DNA of 41,743 nucleotides from an uncultured Bacteroidaceae bacterium (GTDB lineage: Bacteria > Bacteroidota > Bacteroidia > Bacteroidales > Bacteroidaceae): NCBI GenBank assembly GCA_905235565.1, contig CAJOLR010000036.1, forward strand, positions 7,819 to 49,561, read 5' to 3'. Below are positions 23,167 to 32,312 of this stretch, piece by piece; position 1 is the stretch's first letter; every line of letters begins with the position of its first letter. The notes beneath the pieces are model-generated. The model saw only the letters and a program-made list of their open reading frames with translations. It was not told where the DNA came from and did not search any database. The position numbers and the translations under genes are program-made.

Positions 23167-25011
23167 ATGTGCTACAGGATTACATTGATCGGAATGATGA
23201 TGGCGCTGATGCCGATGGCTGGTGTGCGGGCCGAAAGGCAGGCGGAGCGGATTGACCACGGGCTGTCGGTGGCAGTAGTTGACAGCGGGGTGATGCTTAG
23301 CTGGCGCAGCCTGGAATCTGATGGTGAAAACTGCAGGTTTACGCTTTACCGTGACGGCCAAAGGATAGCCAGGGTTGGCAGGGATGCCGCCACTTGCCTT
23401 GTTGACATGGAAGGGAGCATAGGTTCGCATTATCAGATACGTATCAGGAAAAGGTTCCTGGGCAAGCGTGTAACGGAGGAGCCGTTCATTGTGTATAATG
23501 AGAGCGTGCGTGAAAGCACCACCGGCCTGTTATGCCCATATAAGACCATCACCTTGCGCACGCCGGCACCGGTACGGATGCCCGACGGAACCACCTGCAC
23601 CTATACTGCCAACGACATGAGTACGGCCGATCTGGACGGAGACGGACGATATGAGCTGGTGGTCAAATGGGATCCTTCAAACTCAAAAGATAACGCCCAC
23701 ACAGGCTATACCGGGCCGGTTTACATTGACGCCTACAGGATGGACGGCACATTCATGTGGCGCATTGACCTGGGGCGCAATATCCGCGCCGGAGCCCACT
23801 ACACTCAGTTTATGGTCTATGACCTGGACGGTGACGGCTGTGCCGAGGTGGCCATGAAGACCGCTGACGGTACGGTTGACGGCATCGGATCGGTTATAGG
23901 CCATTCCACCGCCGATTTCCGCACCCCAGAGGGACGCATCCTGAGCGGTCCGGAGTATCTGACCGTATTTGACGGCCGCGACGGACATGCCATAACCACC
24001 ATTGACTATTATCCCCCGCGGGATATTACATACCGCTGGGGCGATAATTACGGAAACAGGTCTGAGCGCATGCTGGCTGCCGTAGGATTCTTTGACGGGG
24101 AGCATCCCAGCCTGGTGATGTGCCGCGGATACTACACCAACGCCTACGTCGTGGCATACGGTTTTGACGGAAAGACCCTGAGTCAGCAATGGATATGCAA
24201 GGCCGAATCCAGGCAAGAGCCACTCTACGGCCAGGGTAACCATAACATATTTGTGGGTGATATCGATCTGGACGGCTGTGATGAGATTATTTATGGCGGT
24301 GCTGCCATAGACCAGGACGGGAGCGTGCTCTACTCCACCAGTCTGGGACACGGCGATGCCGGACATCTGGGCGATCTGGACCCAAGCCATCCGGGACTGG
24401 AGTTCTGGGATGTACACGAGGACAAGAATGCAGCCTACAGCGATGAATTGCGTGCTGCCGACGGCACGATCCTGTGGGGTACACAGCAGAAAGGCATCGA
24501 CAACGGCCGTGGTCTGGCCGCCGATATCGACCCGCGCTATCCGGGCCATGAAATGTGGAGCAACGCCAGCGGCGGCATACGTTCCTGTAAAGGAGAACTT
24601 ATTTCGGCCGTAAAGCCATCGGTAAACTTCCGGATTTACTGGGACGGTGACCTTTTGGATGAGCTCTTTGACGCCACAGGAGCCGGAACCGGCGGAAAGA
24701 TTGAGAAGTGGAACCCTGAGACTGGCAGGATTGACCGCCTGTTCACCTTTGCATCACTCACTGGCACCGCACTCAACAACGGAACCAAATCCAACCCCTG
24801 CCTGCTGGCCGACCTGTCGGGCGACTGGCGTGAGGAGTTCATAGTACGCAGCCAGACAGACCCCTCAAAAGTGTTGCTTTTTACAACCCCGTACACAACC
24901 GGTCAACGTGTAACATGCCTGATGCAGGACCATGTTTACAGGATGTCAATAGTTACCCAGAACGTAGCCTACAACCAGCCCCCGCACCTGGGTTACTCAC
25001 TTCCTGAATAG
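23167..25011 (+). CDS. Rhamnogalacturonan lyase, polysaccharide lyase family 11
   Basis: Secreted enzyme of about 614 aa predicted to cleave the rhamnogalacturonan I backbone of pectin by beta-elimination. It starts at the ATG at 23167, followed by a signal peptide (about 1-22, GVRA|ER). An N-terminal beta domain covers about 28-110 (GLSVAVVDSGVMLSWRSLESD). The long beta-propeller has repeated calcium-binding loops (STADLDGDGRYELVVKWD, YDLDGDGCAEVAMKTADG, VGDIDLDGCDEIIYGG) and the late ADLSGDWREEFIVR. These are hallmarks of PL11. It stands alone: no SusC/SusD, regulator or other pectin enzymes are near, and an ISL3 element sits 62 bases upstream. AGTCAACCTTTTT at 25010-25022 overlaps its stop and is the exact inverse of 23105-23117. 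Confidence 0.93.
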   Translation: MCYRITLIGMMMALMPMAGVRAERQAERIDHGLSVAVVDSGVMLSWRSLESDGENCRFTLYRDGQRIARVGRDAATCLVDMEGSIGSHYQIRIRKRFLGKRVTEEPFIVYNESVRESTTGLLCPYKTITLRTPAPVRMPDGTTCTYTANDMSTADLDGDGRYELVVKWDPSNSKDNAHTGYTGPVYIDAYRMDGTFMWRIDLGRNIRAGAHYTQFMVYDLDGDGCAEVAMKTADGTVDGIGSVIGHSTADFRTPEGRILSGPEYLTVFDGRDGHAITTIDYYPPRDITYRWGDNYGNRSERMLAAVGFFDGEHPSLVMCRGYYTNAYVVAYGFDGKTLSQQWICKAESRQEPLYGQGNHNIFVGDIDLDGCDEIIYGGAAIDQDGSVLYSTSLGHGDAGHLGDLDPSHPGLEFWDVHEDKNAAYSDELRAADGTILWGTQQKGIDNGRGLAADIDPRYPGHEMWSNASGGIRSCKGELISAVKPSVNFRIYWDGDLLDELFDATGAGTGGKIEKWNPETGRIDRLFTFASLTGTALNNGTKSNPCLLADLSGDWREEFIVRSQTDPSKVLLFTTPYTTGQRVTCLMQDHVYRMSIVTQNVAYNQPPHLGYSLPE

Positions 25012-25063
25012 TCAACCTTTTTCGGCTTAACATAGTACTAAGATAAAAAACCAGGAAAAATAT

Positions 25064-25094
25064 TTTGTGGTGACGGGGTAAAATACTAATTTTG
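25064..25094 (+). promoter_or_regulatory. Promoter of rplU-rpmA
   Basis: TTTG at 25064-25067 and TAATTTTG at 25087-25094 with a 19-bp spacer are a full match to the Bacteroidetes housekeeping promoter. The RNA would begin near 25100. Confidence 0.8.
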
Positions 25095-25099
25095 CGCCC

Positions 25100-25180
25100 G
25101 ATTAGTGCCGCAGAGGTTGGAAAAGTGTCTGCATAGAGGGCGGACCACCCCACGGAGAAACAGGATAAAAGCAAGATTTA
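25100..25180 (+). promoter_or_regulatory. rplU leader, possible autoregulatory RNA
   Basis: About 80 nt of untranslated leader with pairing potential (GCAGA with TCTGC; GGG with CCC around CGGACCA). The GGCGGAC and GGAG motifs also occur, in the same order and similar spacing, in the rpmE2 leader at 5053-5072. Ribosomal protein genes are often controlled by such leaders. I do not recognise this one as a known family. Confidence 0.3.
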
Positions 25181-25498
25181 ATGTACGTTATTGCTGAAAT
25201 TCAGGGACAGCAGTTCAAGATTGAACAGGGAATGAAGCTGTTCGTGCACCACATTCAGGATGTTGAGGCAGGTGCAAGCGTAGAGTTTGACAAGATCCTT
25301 CTGGCTGACAACGATGGTCAGGTTACCGTAGGTGCCCCCACCATTGACGGTGCAAAGGTAGTATGTGAGGTCAAGACCGCACTCGTTAAGGGTGACAAGG
25401 TTATTGTCTTCAAGAAGAGAAGAAGAAAAGGTTACCGTAAGCTCAACGGTCACCGCCAGCAGTTCACAGAGCTTCTGGTCAAGGAAGTAGTAGCATAA
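25181..25498 (+). CDS. rplU: Ribosomal protein L21
   Basis: 105-aa large-subunit protein with the canonical opening [17 protein letters not shown] and the C-terminal [20 protein letters not shown] that binds 23S rRNA. Twenty bases ahead of rpmA, under the promoter at 25064-25094. Confidence 0.98.
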   Translation: MYVIAEIQGQQFKIEQGMKLFVHHIQDVEAGASVEFDKILLADNDGQVTVGAPTIDGAKVVCEVKTALVKGDKVIVFKKRRRKGYRKLNGHRQQFTELLVKEVVA

Positions 25499-25518
25499 CC
25501 CTAAAAAACTAGAAAGAT

Positions 25519-25791
25519 ATGGCACATAAAAAAGGTGTAGGTAGTTCTAAGAACGGCCGTGAATCTGCCAGCAAGCGTCTGGGCGTTAAGATTTGGGGTG
25601 GACAGTATGCAAAAGCAGGTAACATTATAGTACGTCAGCGCGGTACACAGCACAATCCGGGCGAGAACATCGGTATGGGTAAGGACCACACCCTGTACGC
25701 TCTGGTTGACGGAACAGTCCAGTTCAAGAAGGGCCGCAAGGACAGAAGCTATGTTTCAGTAATCCCCGTTCAGGAGAAAGCTGAGGCCTGA
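25519..25791 (+). CDS. rpmA: Ribosomal protein L27
   Basis: 90-aa protein with the glycine- and lysine-rich N-terminus ([20 protein letters not shown]) that reaches the peptidyl transferase centre. There is no cleaved N-terminal extension of the Firmicutes type. Second gene of the rplU operon, ended by the terminator at 25812-25838. Confidence 0.98.
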   Translation: MAHKKGVGSSKNGRESASKRLGVKIWGGQYAKAGNIIVRQRGTQHNPGENIGMGKDHTLYALVDGTVQFKKGRKDRSYVSVIPVQEKAEA

Positions 25792-25811
25792 TAGACTGTA
25801 AGACTTAAAAG

Positions 25812-25838
25812 AGGCTCACATCAGCGTGAGCCTTTTTT
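25812..25838 (+). terminator. Rho-independent terminator of rplU-rpmA
   Basis: AGGCTCAC (25812-25819) and GTGAGCCT (25826-25833) pair perfectly around ATCAGC and run into TTTTT. Confidence 0.92.
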
Positions 25839-25865
25839 GTTCAACAACAATAGAAACAAATACCG

Positions 25866-27185
25866 ATGCTGACACTCAAACAGATCACCGAGCAGACCGG
25901 ACTGGTTATTGCAGGTCTTAAGAAAAAGCATTTCAAGAATGCCGAGGAGGCAATTGCCCAGGCTATCTCTCTGAATGATGACAGAAAGAAAGCCCAGGCT
26001 CAGTTGGACAACAATCTGGCACAGGGTAAGGTGCTGGCCGCCAGGATAGGCCAGGCCATGAAGGCCGGCAACAAGGAGGAGGCCGATCAGGCCAAGGCTC
26101 AGGTTGCTGAGCTCAAGGCTGCCGCAGCAGACCTTGAGGCCCGCAAGGAACAGGCCGAGAACGATCTGACCGCCCTGCTCTGCACAATCCCCAACATTCC
26201 CTACCCCGAGGTCCCCGAGGGCACATGCGCCGATGACAACTGGGTAGTCAAGTCTAACCTCAAGGAGTGTGTCATCGGACAGGATACCGTAGGCAACTGG
26301 ACCTGCAACCCCGAGAACACCAACGCCAAGGTTCCTCACTGGGAACTGGCCAAGAAGTACAACCTGATTGACTTTGACCTGGGTGTCAAGATAACAGGTG
26401 CCGGATTCCCCGTATATATAGGAAAAGGTGCACAGCTGCAGCGCGCACTCATCAATTTCTTCCTGGCCGAGGCCAACAAGGCAGGTTATACTGAGATCAT
26501 GCCTCCTACAGTAGTTAACCCCGCATCGGGTTACGGCACAGGTCAGCTACCCGACAAGGAGGGCCAGATGTACCACTGTGAGGTTGATGACCTCTATCTG
26601 ATTCCTACAGCCGAGGTTCCCGTGACCAACATCTACCGTGACGTAATCCTGGATGAGAAGCAGCTCCCTATCAAGAACTGCGCATACACCCAGTGTTTCC
26701 GTCGCGAGGCCGGATCTTACGGCAAGGATGTACGCGGTCTGAACCGTCTGCATGAGTTCAGCAAGATTGAGATTGTACGCATTGATACTCCCGAGCATTC
26801 GGCCGAGAGCCACAAGGAGATGCTGGCACACGTAGAAGGTCTGCTCCAGAAACTGGAACTCCCATACCGCATCCTGCGTCTCTGCGGCGGCGACCAGAGC
26901 TTTACTTCGGCCATCTGCTATGACTTTGAGGTCTATTCCGAGGCTCAGGGCCGCTGGCTCGAGGTTTCTTCGGTTTCCAACTTCGACACCTATCAGGCCA
27001 ATCGTCTCAAGTGCCGCTTCCGCAGGACCGGCGAGAAAAAAGCCGAGCTATGCCACACTCTGAACGGCTCCGCTCTTGCTCTGCCCCGCATAGTAGCTGC
27101 TATCCTGGAGGATAACCAGACACCCGATGGAATAATGATTCCCAAGGCACTGGTTCCCTACACAGGATTTGAAATGATAGACTGA
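25866..27185 (+). CDS. serS: Seryl-tRNA synthetase
   Basis: Class II aminoacyl-tRNA synthetase charging tRNA-Ser. The N-terminal long coiled-coil arm that grips the tRNA variable loop covers about 30-110 (rich in Ala, Lys and Glu). Motif 1 is near QRALINFFL, motif 2 is FRREAGSYGKDVRGLNRLHEF, in which the Arg contacts ATP, and motif 3 is GSALALPRIVAAILE. Length, 439 aa, is normal. It follows a strong terminator with a 27-base gap, so its own promoter must lie in or overlap that hairpin, or transcription reads through. Confidence 0.97.
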   Translation: MLTLKQITEQTGLVIAGLKKKHFKNAEEAIAQAISLNDDRKKAQAQLDNNLAQGKVLAARIGQAMKAGNKEEADQAKAQVAELKAAAADLEARKEQAENDLTALLCTIPNIPYPEVPEGTCADDNWVVKSNLKECVIGQDTVGNWTCNPENTNAKVPHWELAKKYNLIDFDLGVKITGAGFPVYIGKGAQLQRALINFFLAEANKAGYTEIMPPTVVNPASGYGTGQLPDKEGQMYHCEVDDLYLIPTAEVPVTNIYRDVILDEKQLPIKNCAYTQCFRREAGSYGKDVRGLNRLHEFSKIEIVRIDTPEHSAESHKEMLAHVEGLLQKLELPYRILRLCGGDQSFTSAICYDFEVYSEAQGRWLEVSSVSNFDTYQANRLKCRFRRTGEKKAELCHTLNGSALALPRIVAAILEDNQTPDGIMIPKALVPYTGFEMID

Positions 27186-27333
27186 AAAACAGATTCTAAA
27201 ACATAGGCCCGCAGAGCTGACACCGCCGGTATGCAGCGCGGCTGTGCCTTCCCAAGCCGGAATTCGAGCTGGCCAAGGGGTTTGTTTTGCTGTAGGTAGA
27301 AACGGCCGAACGCCGCAAGCTGTGCGGCTCTGC
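27186..27333. other. GC-rich convergent spacer, possible repeat remnant
   Basis: Between the ends of serS and the minus-strand gene. GC-rich compared with other spacers. It carries a small hairpin GCCGCA/TGCGGC (27312-27328) without a T-run. A minus-strand frame runs through all of it (SRAAQLAAFGRFYLQQ and PAVSALRAYV among its residues) but has no plausible start, overlaps both neighbours and looks like an unexpressed interspersed repeat. Confidence 0.35.
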
Positions 27334-28377
27334 TCATTTGAAATATTTGAGCCGCCACCTTAACTTCAACTTACGGACAAGATTAAGGGGTTTATGTTTC
27401 AGCCGGCCCTGATAGTTGGCAGCAAAATCGTCAATTGCATCCAGCACACGTGCGGAATTCTGCCCATCACGATGCGGCTCATGATAGTTGGCATATTCAT
27501 CAATGGCCCGCATCAGCTCCGCCGGACGGGTAAGTGCCCTCTCGAGAGCCGGTTCCACCTCATCCAGCTGCTGCACATCAATAAGATACGGACCAGGATG
27601 CGTATTACGATAGGTGACGGCAGGCTTCCCTGTTATCAGGAATTCCACTATAAGGCTGGAGGAGTCACACAGCAGTACATCACATTTACGGAAAGCGTCA
27701 TAAGTAATATTCGCCCCCAAGAATACAATATTGTCATGCTTTTGAAAAATTGTCTCATATAGGGACAGAAGGTCGGGATAATCCATAAGTTTAGGGTGAA
27801 AAGTAATCATCCAGTCCCAACTCTTTTCCGAAGCAAGTCTGTCTATTACCGGAGCCATATCCCAGACCGATGTAATACCTTGGGTGAAAGTGGTGCCATA
27901 CAGGATACACGGACGCTTGCGTTCCGGCACCGGAGGCAGCTCAGGATTGAAAGTGTCGTCGGACTTGGGCCACCCGGTCTCATACACCTTGAAATAGCCC
28001 TTCTTTTCCTCCAACTGCCGGAAAATATCGGTGCTGCTCGGTCCCTGTGTACAATAGATATCCCACCACCCCCGCAACGAGAAATGGCTGTAGAGTCTAT
28101 TGGGACGCTTGTAGATGGGATAACCGTGAAAAACTTCCACCTTGATGCCGGGCAGGAAAGGATAGACCCAGTTGCCAGCCGCAATCACTGCCAGCGGATT
28201 CCATGCAATGGCCTCATCAATCGTCCGGATACGCACCTCGTCAACCGACAGCATATCCGGGCATGTATCCTCAAGGAACCACGCCACCTCTGCTCCTCGG
28301 CGCAGTGCCTCTCTCTCTATCGGACGCAGGATACTGTACGCATAAGAGTGGGACGCAAACAGCAGGTACCTTTTCAT
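27334..28377 (-). CDS. CDP-glycerol glycerophosphotransferase-like protein
   Basis: About 347 aa from the ATG at 28377 (MKRYLLFASHSYAY). An ATG at 28425 is in frame but adds an unrelated-looking stretch. GT-B-like architecture: VEVFHGYPIYK early, LYGTTFTQGITS at the domain boundary, and the C-terminal MITFHPKLMD and DVLLCDSSSLIVEFLITGKPAVTYRN. These are typical of proteins related to TagB/TagF teichoic acid polymerases. In a Gram-negative bacterium it more likely modifies a surface glycan. It is the last gene after miaA, the lipid kinase and kdsA, and proximity to kdsA suggests work on the lipopolysaccharide core, which is inference. Confidence 0.75.
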   Translation of the reverse strand: MKRYLLFASHSYAYSILRPIEREALRRGAEVAWFLEDTCPDMLSVDEVRIRTIDEAIAWNPLAVIAAGNWVYPFLPGIKVEVFHGYPIYKRPNRLYSHFSLRGWWDIYCTQGPSSTDIFRQLEEKKGYFKVYETGWPKSDDTFNPELPPVPERKRPCILYGTTFTQGITSVWDMAPVIDRLASEKSWDWMITFHPKLMDYPDLLSLYETIFQKHDNIVFLGANITYDAFRKCDVLLCDSSSLIVEFLITGKPAVTYRNTHPGPYLIDVQQLDEVEPALERALTRPAELMRAIDEYANYHEPHRDGQNSARVLDAIDDFAANYQGRLKHKPLNLVRKLKLRWRLKYFK

Positions 28378-28461
28378 TGCAATGTCACCCAAACGCCATT
28401 TATTTTGTATGTCTTGTTCTGTCATGGAAGCCGGTACTTTATTGTATGATTCCTGATGTCA

Positions 28462-29253
28462 TCAAAGAGCCTTGCGGATACGTACCAGCTTGGCGAGCAA
28501 TGACTCCAGCTGGTCAAGCGGGAGCATATTGGCACCGTCACTCCTGGCCTGGGCTGGGTTCTCATGAGTCTCCATGAAGAGACCGTCGGCACCTACGGCA
28601 ACCGCAGCCTTTGCAATGGTCTCTATCAGTTCAGGCTGGCCGCCGGTAACACCACTGGTCTGGTTGGGACGCTGCAATGAGTGGGTACAGTCCACAACCA
28701 CGGGAAAACCGAATCTCTGCATCTGCGGGATGCCGCGGAAATCAACCACCAGGTCCTGATAGCCGAATGTGCTGCCGCGCTCTGTCAGCATGATATTATC
28801 ATTACCTGCATCTGAAACCTTCCGGGCTGCAAACTGCATGGCATCGGGAGCCAGGAACTGGCCTTTCTTGATGTTTACAGTCTTACCTGTACGGGCTGCA
28901 GCTACAAGCAGGTCAGTCTGACGGCACAGGAATGCCGGAATCTGCAGTATATCAACATACTCGGCCGCCATAGCGGCATCCTCCTCCCTATGGATATCGG
29001 TCACCACCGGAATTCCGAACTCCTTACGCACTCTGGCCAGTATCTTAAGCGCCTTTTCATCGCCGATTCCGGTGAATGAATCTATGCGGGAGCGGTTGGC
29101 TTTCTTGAACGAGCCCTTGAAAGCATACGGTATTCCCAGACGGGTTGTTATATCCACACACTTATCTGCTATGCGCATTGCCATATCCTCACCCTCGATT
29201 ACGCAAGGGCCGGCCAGCAGGAAAAAGTTATCCGAATCCTTAAAAAGTGCCAT
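28462..29253 (-). CDS. kdsA: 3-deoxy-8-phosphooctulonate (Kdo-8-P) synthase
   Basis: Condenses phosphoenolpyruvate with arabinose 5-phosphate to Kdo 8-phosphate for the inner core of lipopolysaccharide. The 263-aa protein has LLAGPCVIEGEDMA at the start, FKGSFKKANRSR, FGIPVVTDIHREEDA, INIKKGQF-like VNIKKGQFLAP and FPVVVDCTHSLQRPN, all conserved in the family. It starts four bases after the lipid kinase stop. The sugar supply fits the xylose/pentose phosphate genes elsewhere in the window but they are not linked. Confidence 0.97.
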   Translation of the reverse strand: MALFKDSDNFFLLAGPCVIEGEDMAMRIADKCVDITTRLGIPYAFKGSFKKANRSRIDSFTGIGDEKALKILARVRKEFGIPVVTDIHREEDAAMAAEYVDILQIPAFLCRQTDLLVAAARTGKTVNIKKGQFLAPDAMQFAARKVSDAGNDNIMLTERGSTFGYQDLVVDFRGIPQMQRFGFPVVVDCTHSLQRPNQTSGVTGGQPELIETIAKAAVAVGADGLFMETHENPAQARSDGANMLPLDQLESLLAKLVRIRKAL

Positions 29254-29257
29254 TCTG

Positions 29258-30187
29258 TCAGGGAATTATAAAGTTTATTACTGCCGGCTCAAGTGATACC
29301 TTGAGCGGGAATGTATGATTCAGAGTACGACCGTCTATGCAGGTCAGAGTGCCGTCGGCATCCAGGACCTCAATCTGTTTGGTACGGTACGGACGTACCT
29401 GCTCATGATTAAGGAACTGATTGTGCAGGATCATATAGAGTCCGCGTACGGTCTGCCAGAACTTGGGCCTGTAGACCACCGACATATCCAGCCATCCGTT
29501 GTAGGGCACTGCGCTCGGAGTCATTCCGTAGCCGCGGGAGTTTCCTATACAGATGGTCATTATCTTGTCATTGATCTCCTCACTGTTGACCTTGATACGC
29601 ATCTTGTACTGCTTGCGCTCCTTGAACAGGCTGAAGATGGCTATCAGGTATGCCGGATTCTTCTTTCCGAACCGTTTGCAGATATCCGAAAGGCGTATGG
29701 CCTGTGCACCAAGTCCGATGTTAACAGACATAAGGAAGTATCTTACCCGCTCCAAGCCATTCTCCTGATATGAGCAGTAGCCCACATCTATCTTCTTGGT
29801 TTTAGCCTCTATGATGCTGTGAATGGCTTTCTTATAGTTATCGACCTCAAGTCCCCAATAACTGGCAAAGTCATTGCCTATACCGTTAGGAACTATGCCA
29901 AGCGTCAGGTTCTGACGGATTTCACGGGGAGAGAACATAATTGCGTTTATGGCATCATTCAACGCCTCATCACCTCCCACAACGACTATGGTCTGATGCC
30001 CGCTGTCTATAAGCATGCGGGTTATACGCTCTATTGAACCTTCACCACCTGACTGCACCACGTCGTACTTGACCTGACGGAATTCCAGGTACTCCCTAAT
30101 CTGACTCCATCGTTTCAGTGTGTTGCTTACACCGGCTTTGGGGACATAGATTATTCCCCACCTCTCTTCATCTGTCATATATATCAT
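29258..30187 (-). CDS. Diacylglycerol kinase-family lipid kinase with altered GGDG motif
   Basis: 309-aa protein of the DagK/YegS catalytic family, which phosphorylates lipid hydroxyls. The nucleotide-binding motif reads VVVGGDEALNDAINAI where most members have GGDGT. GIVPNGIGNDFASYWG is the second conserved stretch. The C-terminal beta domain is present. Such GGD(S/E)ALND variants occur, to my knowledge, in Bacteroidetes relatives, so this may be lineage-typical, not damage. The ATG at 30187 overlaps the miaA stop (ATGA, 30184-30187), arguing for that start over the ATG at 30178. Substrate unknown; the linked kdsA suggests the envelope. Confidence 0.8.
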   Translation of the reverse strand: MIYMTDEERWGIIYVPKAGVSNTLKRWSQIREYLEFRQVKYDVVQSGGEGSIERITRMLIDSGHQTIVVVGGDEALNDAINAIMFSPREIRQNLTLGIVPNGIGNDFASYWGLEVDNYKKAIHSIIEAKTKKIDVGYCSYQENGLERVRYFLMSVNIGLGAQAIRLSDICKRFGKKNPAYLIAIFSLFKERKQYKMRIKVNSEEINDKIMTICIGNSRGYGMTPSAVPYNGWLDMSVVYRPKFWQTVRGLYMILHNQFLNHEQVRPYRTKQIEVLDADGTLTCIDGRTLNHTFPLKVSLEPAVINFIIP

Positions 30188-31098
30188 TCCATTAATTCAA
30201 CAATACGGTCCACCTTCTGTTCCATGGACCATTCAAATGGGATCCACTCGATATGTATTCCGCGGCGTTCCATACCCCGGAACCACGTCATCTGCCGTTT
30301 GGCGAACTGATGAATTGCCACCTCAAGTTCCTGCAGCAGGTATTTATATTCAAGTTGCCCCGTCACGTACAATGTCACGTACTTGTATTCCAAGCCGTAA
30401 TAGATCAGGTCCTCAGCCGGTATGCCACTGCCCAGCAAATACTTAATCTCATCTATCATGCCCTCGTCCAACCGTTTCTCAAGACGGCTGCTTATAAGTT
30501 CACGCCTCATGTCCCGGCTTATGTCGATACCGATATTCAGGCTCTTCAAGGCAGGAAAACCGCCAGCCTCGACCGGTGTATTGCGGTAACACTCCTCTAT
30601 CTCAATTGCCCGGATGGCGCGTTTGCACGTATCCACATCGGTCGTATTATGGAGAGTCTTGTAACTCTTGAGTATCTCGGTCAGCTCAGATAGCGTCTTT
30701 CCTTCCAATGACTTGCGCAGTCCAGGGTTTTCAGGAACCGGTATAAGCCGATATCCGCGCAAAACCGATTCCAGATATAGTCCCGTACCTCCGCACATCA
30801 CGGGTTGCGCCCTGCGCTCCACCACTCCGCGATAAGCCTTCAGGAAATCACCCTGGAACTCATAAACGTTATACTTTGAACCGGGCTCGGCAATATCAAT
30901 CAGATGATACGGAATCCTGTGACCGTTAATTTCATAATCAGCCAGATCCTTGCCTGTCCCGATATCCATACCGCGATATACCTGACGGCTGTCGGCACTC
31001 AATATCTCACCGCCTATACGGTCAGCAAGGGCAACGGCAAGCTTTGTCTTCCCGCAAGCCGTAGGCCCAAGTACGGTTATCAGGTCATATTTGCGCAT
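30184..31098 (-). CDS. miaA: tRNA dimethylallyltransferase
   Basis: Adds the isopentenyl group to A37 of tRNAs reading UNN codons. About 304 aa from the ATG at 31098 (MRKYDLITVLGPTACGKT). The open frame extends 33 bases further up but into the gap terminator. P-loop GPTACGKT at residues 11-18, SADSRQVYRGMDIGTGK, and the tRNA-contacting GGTGLY are present. First gene of the unit miaA - lipid kinase - kdsA - glycerophosphotransferase. It starts only 16 bases past the T-run of the gap terminator. Confidence 0.95.
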   Translation of the reverse strand: MRKYDLITVLGPTACGKTKLAVALADRIGGEILSADSRQVYRGMDIGTGKDLADYEINGHRIPYHLIDIAEPGSKYNVYEFQGDFLKAYRGVVERRAQPVMCGGTGLYLESVLRGYRLIPVPENPGLRKSLEGKTLSELTEILKSYKTLHNTTDVDTCKRAIRAIEIEECYRNTPVEAGGFPALKSLNIGIDISRDMRRELISSRLEKRLDEGMIDEIKYLLGSGIPAEDLIYYGLEYKYVTLYVTGQLEYKYLLQELEVAIHQFAKRQMTWFRGMERRGIHIEWIPFEWSMEQKVDRIVELME

Positions 31099-31113
31099 AA
31101 CAGGGACGAAGAT

Positions 31114-31144
31114 AAAAAAAAATCCCCGCATTGCTGCGAGGATT
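31114..31144 (-). terminator. Rho-independent terminator of gap
   Basis: On the minus strand AATCCTCGCA and TGCGGGGATT pair (one G-U) around GCAA and run into a stretch of T (complement of 31114-31122). Confidence 0.9.
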
Positions 31145-31169
31145 CTCTCTTATAAAGTAATTATCAAAA

Positions 31170-32195
<1,026 letters not shown>

Positions 32196-32226
32196 CTAGA
32201 AATTCTCTTTCTCCTTAAAAACGGCG

Positions 32227-32264
32227 CAAAATTAAGAATTTCTTTTTACTTTCGCGCAAAATTA
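32227..32264 (-). promoter_or_regulatory. Tandem -7 boxes of gap
   Basis: On the minus strand TAATTTTG occurs twice, at 32234-32227 and 32264-32257, each followed by CGC, exactly 30 bp apart. The TTTG of the upstream copy is 22 bp from the downstream box and could serve as its -33 element, or these are two start sites. Confidence 0.55.
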
Positions 32265-32312
32265 CTGAAGTAATAAGGTTAAAACAGTTTAAGAATAAAG
32301 AAGTAAAGCGAT

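Noticed and set aside
23683..24549. 288-aa minus-strand frame inside the PL11 gene
   Set aside because: Antisense to calcium-loop repeats of a recognised lyase; no start signals or family match.
20944..25022. Composite transposon carrying the PL11 lyase
   Set aside because: Only one IS copy is present; the right flank of the lyase has no IS end, only a 13-bp motif.
27158..27358. 66-aa minus-strand gene in the serS-27334 gap
   Set aside because: It overlaps both neighbours' coding ends, lacks a promoter and looks like a translated interspersed repeat.
29258..31098. A new lipopolysaccharide-modification operon with miaA
   Set aside because: miaA and kdsA are housekeeping genes; only the lipid kinase and the glycerophosphotransferase-like gene are open questions, so I list these separately and claim no system.
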